Shown: positions 1 through 8,698 of the stretch, piece after piece
How the letters are laid out: each line of letters begins with the position of its first letter
How positions within the stretch are numbered: position 1 is the first letter of the stretch
Source: CAIYUC01 sp963682005
Lineage (GTDB): Bacteria; Bacteroidota; Bacteroidia; Bacteroidales; FEN-979
DNA length: 64,000 bases
Direction: 5' to 3'
Assembly (NCBI GenBank): GCA_963682005.1
Contig: OY820914.1
Location: forward strand, 2,418,001-2,482,000
The notes under the pieces: model-generated
Databases searched by the model: none
What the model was told of the DNA's origin: nothing
The model's input: the letters and a program-made list of their open reading frames with translations, nothing else
Position numbers and translations under genes: made by a program

Positions 1-254
1 TAATGAACATTGGAGCGGTTCTCGACAAAATACTTCCCCAGGAGTTTTCCGTCGGATGAGATGATCTCCGCTGCAAGGTTGCTCTTTGGGTTTTCCAGTT
101 CCTCGAAACTCGGCATTTTCCCAAACAAGCCGAGCGAGATGCAAAGAAAGACAAGATTGATAAAAACGATGAGTGATGCAAATGTGATCCAGAACCCTTT
201 CAGGTACTTCCGTTCCTTTGCCGCGTAGAGCTTTGTTTTACCCCGTTGTGCCAT
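1..254 (-). CDS. Penicillin-binding protein 1A, N-terminal fragment (cut by window edge)
   Basis: Only the first 84 codons lie in the window; the gene continues past base 1. The ATG at 254-252 follows the gldH stop codon with no gap. The translation has a short basic N-terminus (AQRGKTKLYAAKERKYLK), one membrane segment (about residues 22-44) and then the PSFEELENPKSNLA and SSDGKLLGKYFVENRSNV stretches that precede the glycosyltransferase-51 domain in class A PBPs of Bacteroidota. The full protein would be a bifunctional peptidoglycan glycosyltransferase/transpeptidase anchored in the inner membrane. It is last in the visible holB-ricT-gldH-pbp order. Family assignment rests on the N-terminus only. 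Confidence 0.85.
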   Translation of the reverse strand, partial: MAQRGKTKLYAAKERKYLKGFWITFASLIVFINLVFLCISLGLFGKMPSFEELENPKSNLAAEIISSDGKLLGKYFVENRSNVH

Positions 255-734
255 TTACTTTTCCTTTTCCACACGTAACCCGATATCCCTTATGCCGGTC
301 AGTTCTTTCACCCGCATGGCCTGTTCCAGTTCAAAGATATACAATCCGGCCGTCCTGAACCGGATCCCTTTCCGGAATAAAAACCGGTTGAATTTTACGG
401 AACCGATCCCTTTGCCAAACCATTTCCCGCTGTAATCGGCCAGTTCACATTCCAGTGTATCCTTTGATAAGGCCCCGTCAGGATGCGTTGTAAGGATAAA
501 CAGATAAAGGTTGGAATATGGATAATTCAGGTCGTTGCGAACATTGAGAAAAAATGAATACCGCGAAATGGTATCGGGGATCGCAATTTCGAACCGTACC
601 TTCTCGTTCCTGTCCCAAACGCCCTTTTTAATGACTTTATTATCTTCAAAGAACCGTCCGCGGTCACAGGAAAAGAAGAATAGCATTCCGAAAAGGATAA
701 GCATGAAAAGAGGATGCGTCCTGCGGAATGTCAT
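255..734 (-). CDS. gldH: GldH, gliding-motility-type lipoprotein
   Basis: A lipoprotein of about 159 residues: basic n-region (TFRRTHP), hydrophobic core and a lipobox ending FFFSC, followed by DRGRFFEDNKVIKKGVW, then a beta-rich domain matching the GldH family. In gliding Bacteroidota GldH is needed for motility, but it is also kept in many non-gliding members, so motility cannot be inferred here. I chose the ATG at 734 because it gives a normal lipoprotein signal peptide and a 19-base gap after ricT; an ATG at 782 would overlap ricT by 29 bases and add a non-signal extension. It sits between ricT and the PBP1A gene and is probably co-transcribed. Confidence 0.85.
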   Translation of the reverse strand: MTFRRTHPLFMLILFGMLFFFSCDRGRFFEDNKVIKKGVWDRNEKVRFEIAIPDTISRYSFFLNVRNDLNYPYSNLYLFILTTHPDGALSKDTLECELADYSGKWFGKGIGSVKFNRFLFRKGIRFRTAGLYIFELEQAMRVKELTGIRDIGLRVEKEK

Positions 735-753
735 ATAAAGGGTGATTGATCGG

Positions 754-1866
754 TTAAAGATTGTCGAAACGGGTAAGATCATCCTGCCCGACTACGTTAT
801 CAAAGTCGGTTTTTGGTTCTGAGATGAAGGCGAATTCTTCAAGTTTTTCAGGCTGTCTGCCCTGTTTGTTCTCTTCGATGATGTGGATCACATTCTCGGC
901 AGGTATCGCCATGAATTTTCCCGGATCATCAATGTATGAATACCACATCAGTTTTTTGAAGATATCGGTTTTCTGGTGAACGGCATCTCCTTTTGATGTT
1001 TTAAGAACGATATCATCTTTCGGAAAATCCTTGAGTGCATCGATGTACGACTCATATTCATAATTCAGGCAGCATTTAAGCTTGCCGCACTGACCCGCCA
1101 GTTTTTGAGGATTCAGTGAAAGTTGCTGAACACGTGCGGAATTGGTTGTCACGGATTTGAAATCGTTCAGCCATGTGGCGCAGCAAAGTTCACGGCCACA
1201 GGAGCCGATGCCTCCAAGACGGCTTGCTTCCTGCCGGGCACCGATCTGCCTCATTTCGATCCTCAGCTTGAATTCTTCTGCCAGGATCTTGATGAGTTCC
1301 CGGAAATCGACCCGGTCTTCTGCCGTATAATAGAAGATAGCTTTTGTATTGTCGCCCTGGTATTCTACGTCATTGATCTTCATCTGGAGTTTAAGCCTGA
1401 CGGCGATCTCGCGTGCCTTGAACATGGTGGAATTCTCCATTTCCACAGCACCGATCCATTTTTCAATGTCGGTAAGACGGGCTCGCCGGTAAATCTTTTT
1501 TATTTCCAGTGAATTCGGATCAATTTTCCGCTTCTTAAGCTGGAACCGCACCACTTCACCTGCCATTGTTACGATCCCGATATCATGACCGGGAGAAGCT
1601 TCAACGGCAACGATCTCCCCGGTTTCAAGTTCCATATCGGGAGGAACACGGAAGAAATCCTTGCGCGAATTTTTAAAACGTACTTCTACAATGTCTATCA
1701 GTTTATTTCCCTGGGGGAGGGGTATGGTATCAAGCCAGTCAAATGAATCAAATTTGCTGCAGCGATGCTGAAAAACGCCTTCATTCTTGTTGTAAAGCCT
1801 GGGCGCCTGGGTGCAGCCGCGACTGAAAAAAGGGTTATCCGCAGAAGTGGGTTCCTGGTAATCCAT
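754..1866 (-). CDS. ricT: PSP1-domain protein RicT
   Basis: About 370 residues. The C-terminal half is the PSP1 domain, with the family's cysteine cluster visible at about residues 223-266 (GSCGRELCC then GQCGKLKCC). In Bacillus the RicT (YaaT) complex carries Fe-S clusters and influences RNase Y, competence and biofilm; the role in Bacteroidota is not established. The start is set at 1866 (MDYQEPTS) rather than the ATG at 1887, because a TACTTTTG -7 box at 1892-1885 would place transcription initiation near 1878. Position between holB and gldH is a recurrent arrangement in this phylum, as I recall it. Confidence 0.88.
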   Translation of the reverse strand: MDYQEPTSADNPFFSRGCTQAPRLYNKNEGVFQHRCSKFDSFDWLDTIPLPQGNKLIDIVEVRFKNSRKDFFRVPPDMELETGEIVAVEASPGHDIGIVTMAGEVVRFQLKKRKIDPNSLEIKKIYRRARLTDIEKWIGAVEMENSTMFKAREIAVRLKLQMKINDVEYQGDNTKAIFYYTAEDRVDFRELIKILAEEFKLRIEMRQIGARQEASRLGGIGSCGRELCCATWLNDFKSVTTNSARVQQLSLNPQKLAGQCGKLKCCLNYEYESYIDALKDFPKDDIVLKTSKGDAVHQKTDIFKKLMWYSYIDDPGKFMAIPAENVIHIIEENKQGRQPEKLEEFAFISEPKTDFDNVVGQDDLTRFDNL

Positions 1867-1884
1867 GGGACAAATTAATAAAAA

Positions 1885-1892
1885 CAAAAGTA
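1885..1892 (-). promoter_or_regulatory. Bacteroidota -7 promoter box for ricT
   Basis: TACTTTTG on the minus strand fits TAnnTTTG, 18 bases before the chosen ricT ATG. No clear -33 TTG is seen at the right distance. The motif has six fixed bases, so a chance match is possible; the position supports it. Confidence 0.45.
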
Positions 1893-1911
1893 CAAAAAAT
1901 TTCTCAGACCT

Positions 1912-3096
1912 TCAGGAGCTTTTCTTTTTGGAGGAAACCCCGAACAACCGAACGATGTTCAGTGAAACATCCAGGAAAAGCGCCTGGGGATAGGCATTGC
2001 GTTCCACATGGAAGAGGGCGTTGCTGAATATCCCGCTGAACAGGTCGATATTCGAAAGGTTGATGAACGGGGAAAGCCTGGTAATAAACTCAAGTTCCTC
2101 AGCGGTTGCTGAAACAAGTTCATCACCGTTGCATTGGTACGAAAGACATGATTCAACGGTCTGCAGGGCATAATGCAGCAGTCCTTTCTGGTTTTCCCTG
2201 CCGATCTTGGAGATTTCGGCTACAAACGTGATCAGCCCGCTGATGTCATTGGCAAAGCAAAGGCGCATCCAGCCCCGGAAAGTTTGAAAATTGTAATTGT
2301 CTTCCTCGATATGCTGCAATTGGTGTATGGCCAGCTTCAGATTTCCTTTCGCCTTCCGGAGGATCAATTCGGAATCCTTTTCCCCCGTATTGTATTTCTC
2401 ATGAAGATAGGCCTTGAGTTCCTGGTCGGTGATCCTGGGGATCTTGACCAGGAGTGTTCTCGAAAGGATCGTGCTGATGATTTGTTCCGGATCTTCCGCC
2501 AGGAGGATGAACAGCGTTTTGTCCGGCGGTTCTTCGAGGATCTTGAGGATCTTCGGGGCTGCCGAATAGAACAGGCGCTCCACCATCCAGATGATCATCA
2601 CCTTGTACTCCGACTCATAGCTTTTATAGCTTAGCGTGGTGATGATGTCGTGACAATCTTCAGCATTGATGATCCCCTGTTTGTTCTCGATGCCGATGTG
2701 CTCATACCATTCGTGGAGGCTTACATGATAGTCGTTCCCGATCAGGAATTTCCTCCACTCTTCAATGAAATCTTTGCTTTGTGGCTTCTTTGTCACCCGT
2801 TTGGTGGTCGATACCGGGTAGATGAAATGGAGGTCGGGATGTACCAGCTTCTGGTATTTTATGCAGGATGGGCATAAACCGCAGGAATCGGCGCCTGCAG
2901 GATCACCGGCCACGGGGATCTTCTTGTCCGAACAGTTGATGAACTGCGCATAGGCAATGGCAAGCGCAAGTTTCTCCGTACCTTCCTGCCCGAAAAACAG
3001 TTGTGCATGGCTCACCCTGTGGTCCAGCACCGTCTGGATTAGTTTCCGCTTTATTCCTTCCTGTCCGGCAATTTCTTTGAAAAGCATCTCCTGCAA
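1912..3096 (-). CDS. holB: DNA polymerase III delta-prime subunit (clamp loader)
   Basis: A 394-residue AAA+ clamp-loader protein. Visible features are a P-loop-like GQEGTEK (about 36-42), a zinc module with C55, C72, C75 and C78, the LKILEEPP segment after the degenerate Walker B, and the SRT motif in TILSRTLLV (sensor 1 region). The P-loop is degenerate, as is usual for delta-prime subunits, which do not hydrolyse ATP. The ATG at 3096 is the natural start; a candidate -7 box lies 165 bases upstream, leaving a leader that contains a G/C-rich repeat. ricT starts 46 bases after its stop on the same strand. Confidence 0.9.
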   Translation of the reverse strand: MQEMLFKEIAGQEGIKRKLIQTVLDHRVSHAQLFFGQEGTEKLALAIAYAQFINCSDKKIPVAGDPAGADSCGLCPSCIKYQKLVHPDLHFIYPVSTTKRVTKKPQSKDFIEEWRKFLIGNDYHVSLHEWYEHIGIENKQGIINAEDCHDIITTLSYKSYESEYKVMIIWMVERLFYSAAPKILKILEEPPDKTLFILLAEDPEQIISTILSRTLLVKIPRITDQELKAYLHEKYNTGEKDSELILRKAKGNLKLAIHQLQHIEEDNYNFQTFRGWMRLCFANDISGLITFVAEISKIGRENQKGLLHYALQTVESCLSYQCNGDELVSATAEELEFITRLSPFINLSNIDLFSGIFSNALFHVERNAYPQALFLDVSLNIVRLFGVSSKKKSS

Positions 3097-3116
3097 AGTT
3101 TACTGTACCCACCCCG

Positions 3117-3247
3117 ACCTTCGGTCTTCCCCTACCAAGTTCCCCGTGTACGCAGGGATCCAGGGAGGGTTGACGAGGCGGGGTCATCTGAGTTTCTTCC
3201 ATTGTCCCCTTCTCCTTCAGGAGAAGGGGTGAAGGGGATGAGGTGCC
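3117..3247. repeat. G/C-rich hairpin repeat, copy 1 (two modules)
   Basis: Part of the 513-base gene-free stretch 3097-3609. It holds a TTCCCCGTGTACGCAGGGA module near 3140-3158 (related to one at 8634-8655) and a perfect 10-bp hairpin, CCCCTTCTCC-TTCA-GGAGAAGGGG, at 3206-3229, followed by GGGGATGAGGTG. The same hairpin-plus-GGGGTGAGGT design occurs at 3551, 8621 and 11560. Here the repeat lies between a candidate promoter (3268-3261) and the holB start, so it would be transcribed as 5' leader. Confidence 0.75.
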
Positions 3248-3260
3248 AGGGTACGCCCCG

Positions 3261-3268
3261 CAAAAGTA
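3261..3268 (-). promoter_or_regulatory. Candidate -7 box for holB
   Basis: TACTTTTG (minus strand) fits TAnnTTTG exactly. It is 165 bases from the holB ATG, separated from it by the hairpin repeat at 3117-3247. No well-spaced -33 element is seen. The remaining stretch to 3550 carries no gene I can support. Confidence 0.35.
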
Positions 3269-3550
3269 AGAGATTCTTGCCAAAGGATAAATTCCTTCAG
3301 GATAAATATATATCCGGAAGCCGGATCTCTGTGACTACGGGGCCTTCCGGATCATTCACCGGCACAAGGTGAAAGGAACATACGGTCAGGCTCTGCAAAC
3401 TCCTGCCCTCCATGGCAAAAATGATCTTTGAGACAATCTCAACAGGTTCAAACCGGATGATGTTCATGGCTTTTTTTACCATTAATCCGGAAAAATCAAA
3501 AAGGTAATACGTTTTTAGGAATGATTTTGCAGAAATGTTGATAACTTTCT

Positions 3551-3588
3551 CCCTCTCCTTCAGGAGAGGGGCCGGGGGTGAGGTGAAC
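3551..3588. repeat. G/C-rich hairpin repeat, copy 2
   Basis: CCCTCTCC-TTCA-GGAGAGGG hairpin (3551-3570) followed by a GGGGGTGAGGTG tail. It lies about 20 bases past the stop codon of sdhB (sdhB is read leftwards and stops at 3610), so it falls in the 3' region of the sdh operon. The hairpin has no T-run on either side, so it is not a standard terminator. Confidence 0.75.
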
Positions 3589-3609
3589 CGGCTTAATGAA
3601 TAAGGATGG

Positions 3610-4350
3610 CTAACCGACCTTCGCACACAAAAACTCCCTGTTCATCCTGGCTATGTTGGAGACCGATATCAGTTTCGGACATTCGGCTTCGCAGGCAAAG
3701 GTATTCGTACAGTTCCCGAAGCCAAGCTGATCCATCATCCTCACCATGTTTTTCGCCCTGATGGCCGCCTCTGGCTTGCCCTGCGGCAGAAGTGCAAAAT
3801 GAGAGATCTTCGCCGAAACGAACAGCATGGCGGAGGCATTCTTGCAGGCGGCAACACAGGCGCCGCAACCTATACATGCTGCAGCATCCATCGAGAGTTC
3901 CGCATTCTCCTTGCTGACAGGTAAACCATTCGCATCCGGCGCACCGCCGGTATTTACAGAAATGTAGCCTCCTTCCTGGATGATCGCATCAAATGCCGTA
4001 CGGTCCACCATCAGGTCCTTGATCACCGGGAACGCTTTTGCTCTCCAGGGCTCAATCCAAATCGTATCGCCATCCCTGAATTTCCGCATATGAAGCTGGC
4101 AGGTTGTAATGGCATCGTCCGGACCATGGGGGCGGCCGTTAATGTATAAGCTGCACATCCCGCAGATACCCTCGCGGCAATCGTGATCAAAGACCACCGG
4201 CTCTTCATTTTTCTGTATCAGCTGCTCATTCAGAATATCAAGCATCTCAAGAAATGAACAGTTCGGAGAGATATTCGTTACAGGATAAGTAACGAATTTC
4301 CCCTTCGATTTTGCGTCTTTCTGCCGCCAGATTTGTAATGTCAGATCCAT
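3610..4350 (-). CDS. sdhB: Succinate dehydrogenase/fumarate reductase iron-sulfur subunit
   Basis: A 246-residue iron-sulfur subunit. Cluster ligands are visible: 2Fe-2S at C58, C63, C66 and C84 (CREGICGMC); 4Fe-4S at C159, C162, C165 and C169 (CIGCGACVAAC); 3Fe-4S at C214, C220 and C224 (CTNTFACEAEC). It passes electrons between the flavoprotein and the quinone-reactive cytochrome b. It is the last gene of the C-A-B operon, the order used by Bacteroides and epsilon-proteobacterial fumarate reductases. Direction (succinate oxidation or fumarate reduction) cannot be read from sequence alone, but co-occurrence with nrfHA fits anaerobic respiration. Confidence 0.95.
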   Translation of the reverse strand: MDLTLQIWRQKDAKSKGKFVTYPVTNISPNCSFLEMLDILNEQLIQKNEEPVVFDHDCREGICGMCSLYINGRPHGPDDAITTCQLHMRKFRDGDTIWIEPWRAKAFPVIKDLMVDRTAFDAIIQEGGYISVNTGGAPDANGLPVSKENAELSMDAAACIGCGACVAACKNASAMLFVSAKISHFALLPQGKPEAAIRAKNMVRMMDQLGFGNCTNTFACEAECPKLISVSNIARMNREFLCAKVG

Positions 4351-4385
4351 ATTGCGATTCTCTTCAGTTAAAAAAACAAAAAATG

Positions 4386-4423
4386 ATCATAATTCATAAT
4401 TCAAACTCCTAATTCATAATTAT
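4386..4423. repeat. Degenerate word-like repeat: AATTCATAATTC copies
   Basis: Three near-copies of AATTCATAATT separated by a few bases, in the 69-base sdhA-sdhB gap. The left-reading sdhA stop codon (4422-4420) lies inside the last copy. One of about nine such spacers in this window that touch or abut stop codons. Confidence 0.7.
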
Positions 4424-6357
4424 TTGTAAACCCGCTGCTTCACCTCAATCTCCTCATACTTCAGCGGTTCCTTGTTCAGCTTGAATTCACCTGTTTTTAC
4501 ATATTCCCAGGCTGCTACATACATGAACTCCTGGTCATCACGCAGGCATTCTCCTTCAGGTGTCTGGTATTCTTCCCTGAAATGGCCGCCACAACTTTCT
4601 TTGCGGTTAAGGGCATCGAAAGCCAGCAATTCGCCAAGCTCGAGGAAATCCGCCACACGATTGGCCTTTTCAAGCTCAACGTTCATTTCGTTTACACCAC
4701 CGGGTATTCTGACATCCTTCCAGAACTCAGTCCGCAATGCACGGATCAGCTCAATGGCTTTCTTCAGCCCAGTTTCGTTCCTGCCCATCCCGACATGTTC
4801 CCACATGATCTTTCCCAGTTCCTTATGGAAATGATCCACCGATTTCGAACCTTTAATGCTCATCAGTTTTTCGATCCGTTCACGTGCGCTCTTTTCAGCC
4901 TCTTCGAATTCCTGCTTGTCGGTTGACATTCGGGGAACCTTGATCTCACTGGAAAGGTAATTCTGTATGGTATAGGGAAGGATGAAATATCCGTCTGCCA
5001 GACCCTGCATCAATGCAGAAGCCCCGAGACGGTTGGCACCGTGATCGGAAAAGTTGGCCTCACCCAGGCAGAAAAGTCCGGGAACAGTCGTCATCAGCTC
5101 ATAATCGACCCAGATGCCACCCATCGCATAATGTACAGCAGGGTAGATCATCATCGGGTTTTCATACGGATTCTCGTCAACGATCTTTTCATACATCTGG
5201 AAAAGATTTCCATACCTTTCCTCGATGACGTGCTTTCCTAAGCGGCCGATACTTTCTTCAAAATCGAGGAAAACAGCCAAACCGGTGCTGCCGACGCCAA
5301 ACCCGGCATCACAACGCTCTTTTGCAGCCCTGGATGCGACATCCCTTGGAACAAGGTTCCCGTATGCGGGATACCTGCGTTCAAGGTAGTAATCACGGTC
5401 CTCTTCCTTGATATCCTTAGCCTTGATCTGGCCTTTCCGGTGTTTTTCAGCATCTTCCTTTTTCTTCGGGACCCAGATGCGGCCGTCGTTGCGCAGACTT
5501 TCGCTCATCAGAGTCAGCTTCGACTGGTAATCGCCATGAACAGGGATGCAGGTCGGATGGATCTGGGTGAAGCAGGGATTGGCAAAAAAGGCCCCTTTCT
5601 TGAATATTTGCCAGATGGCGCTGGAATTGGACCCCATTGCATTCGTTGATAAATAGAATACATTCCCGTAACCCCCGGTTGCAATCACCACTGCATGTCC
5701 GAAATAGCGTTCCAGTTTGCCTGTGATCAGGTCGCGGGCAATAATGCCCCTGGCTTTTCCGTCGATAACGACCAGTTCGACCATTTCATGACGGTTATAG
5801 AGCTTGACATTTCCGAGCTTGATCTGCCGGCTTAAACTGCTGTATGCCCCCAGCAGAAGCTGCTGGCCTGTCTGGCCCCGTGCATAAAACGTCCGGCTGA
5901 CCTGTGCACCGCCGAATGAGCGGTTGTCGAGCAGGCCTCCGTATTCCCTCGCAAAGGGAACCCCTTGTGCAACGCAATGATCGATGATCTGGTTGCTGAC
6001 TTCCGCAAGCCGGTAAACATTTGATTCCCTTGCCCTGTAATCGCCACCTTTGATCGTATCGTAAAACAGCCTGTAAACGCTGTCGCCGTCATTCTGGTAA
6101 TTTTTTGCCGCATTGATCCCTCCCTGGGCTGCTATGCTGTGTGCCCTGCGGGGGCTGTCCTGGTAACAGAAATTTTTGACATTGAATCCGAGTTCGCCCA
6201 GCGAAGCGGCTGCAGAGGCCCCGCCCAGACCGGTTCCCACAACGATGATATCCAGTTTCCGCTTGTTTGTCGGGTTAACAAGATTCTGGTATGCCTTATA
6301 ATTCGACCACTTCTGGGCCAGCGGCCCTTTAGGGTTCTTTGAATTTAATTCAGCCAT
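4420..6357 (-). CDS. sdhA: Succinate dehydrogenase/fumarate reductase flavoprotein subunit
   Basis: A 645-residue flavoprotein. The N-terminal dinucleotide fold is visible as VVGTGLGGASAAASLGELG (about residues 40-58). The RRAHSIAAQGGIN segment carries the His that binds FAD covalently in this family, and HYAMGGIWVD plus GEANFSDHGANRLGASAL belong to the dicarboxylate and FAD site. Length matches the Wolinella/Bacteroides type rather than the shorter E. coli SdhA. It follows sdhC with an 8-base gap and precedes sdhB, so the three are surely one transcript. It acts on the cytoplasmic face of the inner membrane. Confidence 0.95.
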   Translation of the reverse strand: MAELNSKNPKGPLAQKWSNYKAYQNLVNPTNKRKLDIIVVGTGLGGASAAASLGELGFNVKNFCYQDSPRRAHSIAAQGGINAAKNYQNDGDSVYRLFYDTIKGGDYRARESNVYRLAEVSNQIIDHCVAQGVPFAREYGGLLDNRSFGGAQVSRTFYARGQTGQQLLLGAYSSLSRQIKLGNVKLYNRHEMVELVVIDGKARGIIARDLITGKLERYFGHAVVIATGGYGNVFYLSTNAMGSNSSAIWQIFKKGAFFANPCFTQIHPTCIPVHGDYQSKLTLMSESLRNDGRIWVPKKKEDAEKHRKGQIKAKDIKEEDRDYYLERRYPAYGNLVPRDVASRAAKERCDAGFGVGSTGLAVFLDFEESIGRLGKHVIEERYGNLFQMYEKIVDENPYENPMMIYPAVHYAMGGIWVDYELMTTVPGLFCLGEANFSDHGANRLGASALMQGLADGYFILPYTIQNYLSSEIKVPRMSTDKQEFEEAEKSARERIEKLMSIKGSKSVDHFHKELGKIMWEHVGMGRNETGLKKAIELIRALRTEFWKDVRIPGGVNEMNVELEKANRVADFLELGELLAFDALNRKESCGGHFREEYQTPEGECLRDDQEFMYVAAWEYVKTGEFKLNKEPLKYEEIEVKQRVYK

Positions 6358-6365
6358 GATACCTT

Positions 6366-7031
6366 TCAGATAAGATAATAGATTGGAATTATGATATAGC
6401 CTAATGGAATAACGATGGAATAGATGATCCCGAAGATCTCAATACAGCGGTTGTAGGTCTTGTTGCTCAGCCCGAGCGATTGGAGTGCTGCCCGGAATGC
6501 GTGGAAAAGATGTACCCCGAGGACGATGAAAAAGCAGATATACAAAATGGAATACCCCGGCTTGGAAAAGAGCCATTGGGCGACCTGGTAAAAATCCGGA
6601 TGGCCGTTAGCAAGGTCAGGAACAGGGCTGTCCTTCCATCCAAGCTTGATGATGTAAAAATCCATCATGTGTAATACAAGGAATAACAAGACAATACCAC
6701 CCGTATAGATCATGTACTTCGTAAAGAACGGGGTAGATGTCTTCGTCAGGACCTTGTACCGTACCGGACGGGCCAGCCAGTTCTGGATCTGGAGAATGAT
6801 CCCAAGGATTATGTGAAAAACAAATCCTCCGAAAAGGACGACTTCAAATACCTTGATGACATAGTTCGTCCCCATAAAATAAGCGGCATCATTAAACCAT
6901 GTCGGATCACTCCTGAGAAGGCACAAATTAATGCTCACATGAACAATAAGAAAAACCATCAGGAACAATCCCAGCAATGCCATCCATATCTTTTTCGTGA
7001 TGGATGAAAACCTTAAAAAAGCAGAGTTCAT
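6366..7031 (-). CDS. sdhC: Succinate dehydrogenase/fumarate reductase cytochrome b subunit
   Basis: A 221-residue membrane protein with about five hydrophobic helices (starting near residues 14, 60, 110, 150 and 195). Histidines in the helices (VHVSINL, HIILGI, LHMMDF, HLFHAF) are placed as in the di-heme cytochrome b of Bacteroidota and Wolinella fumarate reductases. It anchors the SdhA/SdhB dimer and reacts with menaquinone. First gene of the operon; no exact TAnnTTTG box was found in the 164-base divergent gap to the aminopeptidase gene. Confidence 0.92.
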   Translation of the reverse strand: MNSAFLRFSSITKKIWMALLGLFLMVFLIVHVSINLCLLRSDPTWFNDAAYFMGTNYVIKVFEVVLFGGFVFHIILGIILQIQNWLARPVRYKVLTKTSTPFFTKYMIYTGGIVLLFLVLHMMDFYIIKLGWKDSPVPDLANGHPDFYQVAQWLFSKPGYSILYICFFIVLGVHLFHAFRAALQSLGLSNKTYNRCIEIFGIIYSIVIPLGYIIIPIYYLI

Positions 7032-7219
7032 ACAATCTTTTTAAAATTTTACTTTTTTTATTCCAGGATGGATAAAAACCCGTTATTTTGTATTAGGAAT
7101 TTGTGCAGGTGGAATATTTTTTCCAACCCACGTCTCCTGGTAAAACTCTTTTCAAAATTAAGAGTTTAAATTAAATGGCATAATAATTTTTTACTTTGAT
7201 TGTCAAAAACAAAAAAAAC

Positions 7220-8608
7220 ATGTTTCCAGCAAACGTTTATATTAAAAGAAGAGAGCAGCTTCGTAAAGAAGTTTCATCAGGGATTATTTTCTTTCCGGGG
7301 AATGAGGATGTCCCGTTCAATTATCCGGCCAATACTTACTCATTCAGGCAGGACAGCAGTTTTCTCTATTTCTTCGGTCTCGACCATCCCTCCCTGGCGG
7401 CCATCATCGATCTCGATAACGGGAAGGATTATATTTTCGGGAATGATGTGGATATCGATGATATCATCTGGATGGGACAACAACCCACGATAAAGGACCA
7501 AAGCCTGAAAGCAGGTATCGAAAATTCGTTGCCGCTTTCTGAACTGAAGCAGGTGATCGAACAGGCAAAGAAGGGGAACCGGAAGATCCATTTCCTGCCC
7601 CCGTATCGTGGAGAAACGAAATTATGGATGGAAGACCTCCTCGGAATTAACCATTCGCAACTCAAGGCAAGTGCATCCGAAGAATTGATCCGTGGCGTGG
7701 TAAAATTACGTATGGTGAAGGAAGATGTCGAGATCCGGGAGATCACGAACATGGTCGATGTGGCTTACCTGATGCACACCAACGGGATGAAAATGGCAAA
7801 ACCGGGCATCCTGGAAAAGGAAATTGCAGGTGTTGTGGAAGGCACGGCCCTCTCGTTCGCCGGACCGGTCTCATTTCCGGTGATCCTTTCCATTAACGGA
7901 CAAACGCTTCACAATCATTACCATGGGAATGTTTTAGAAGAAGGGCGGATGCTCGTGATCGATGCCGGCTGCGAATCGGATCTCCATTATGCAAGTGATA
8001 TCACAAGAACAGTTCCTGTTGGAGGGAAGTTCTCCCAACGCCAGAAAGAGATCTACCAGATCGTACTGGATGCCAACATGGCCGGGATAAAGGCTGTAAA
8101 AGCCGGGGTGCCATTTAAGGATATCCACCTCCTTGCCGCAACCGAGATCGTTAAAGGATTGAAGCAGCTTGACCTGATCCGGGGGGATGTTGGTGAAGCG
8201 GTTAACCTGGGTGTTCATACGCTGTTTTTTCCGCATGGACTGGGCCATCCGCTGGGTCTTGACGTACATGACCTGGAAGGTGTCGGCGAGAATTTTGTCG
8301 GGTATGATGATGAAGTCAAACGGAGCAAGGAATTCGGTCTCGCATTCCTTCGATTCGGCAGGCGTTTGCAGAAGAATTTTGTCATGACGATCGAGCCGGG
8401 AATTTATTTTATCCCTGAATTGATCGATATCTGGAAAAAAGAGAACAAGCACCCGGATTTCATCAATTATGCAAAGGTGGAGACCTACAAGGATTTTGGC
8501 GGTATCCGCATCGAAGACGATGTTCTCGTAACCGAAACCGGCAGCCAGGTCCTCGGAAAACCAATTCCCAAAACCATCAGCGACATCGAAGCAATAATGA
8601 ATATGTAA
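7220..8608 (+). CDS. pepP: Xaa-Pro aminopeptidase (M24B, PepP type)
   Basis: About 462 residues. The N-terminal aminopeptidase P domain is followed by the M24 'pita-bread' fold. Metal ligands are visible in order: the two Asp in DAGCESDLHYASDITRT, the His in PHGLGHPLGLDVHD, the Glu in MTIEPGIYF, and the Glu in GGIRIEDDVLV. It should remove N-terminal residues from peptides with proline in position two, in the cytoplasm. The ATG at 7220 (MFPANVYIKRREQL) is preferred over a TTG at 7196, because it matches how such proteins start. A hairpin repeat separates it from the hydrolase gene downstream. Confidence 0.93.
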   Translation: MFPANVYIKRREQLRKEVSSGIIFFPGNEDVPFNYPANTYSFRQDSSFLYFFGLDHPSLAAIIDLDNGKDYIFGNDVDIDDIIWMGQQPTIKDQSLKAGIENSLPLSELKQVIEQAKKGNRKIHFLPPYRGETKLWMEDLLGINHSQLKASASEELIRGVVKLRMVKEDVEIREITNMVDVAYLMHTNGMKMAKPGILEKEIAGVVEGTALSFAGPVSFPVILSINGQTLHNHYHGNVLEEGRMLVIDAGCESDLHYASDITRTVPVGGKFSQRQKEIYQIVLDANMAGIKAVKAGVPFKDIHLLAATEIVKGLKQLDLIRGDVGEAVNLGVHTLFFPHGLGHPLGLDVHDLEGVGENFVGYDDEVKRSKEFGLAFLRFGRRLQKNFVMTIEPGIYFIPELIDIWKKENKHPDFINYAKVETYKDFGGIRIEDDVLVTETGSQVLGKPIPKTISDIEAIMNM

Positions 8609-8620
8609 TAATTGAATCCC

Positions 8621-8682
8621 CGATTCCCTCTCGGATCCCCGCGTATGCGGGGACCTGGAGGGGGTCAGGGGGTGAGGTGAAC
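8621..8682. repeat. G/C-rich hairpin repeat, copy 3
   Basis: Starts 13 bases after the pepP stop. It contains ATCCCCGC-GTAT-GCGGGGA (hairpin) and ends CAGGGGGTGAGGTGAAC, the tail shared with the copy at 3551. It almost fills the 90-base gap between pepP and the next gene. Confidence 0.7.
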
Positions 8683-8698
8683 TAAAATCCCAAACAAT

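Noticed and set aside
3297..3626. A 109-codon minus-strand ORF downstream of sdhB
   Set aside because: Its N-terminal third is translation of the G/C-rich repeat (SPPAPLLKE). A 61-codon ORF from 3482 remains possible but has no recognisable feature.
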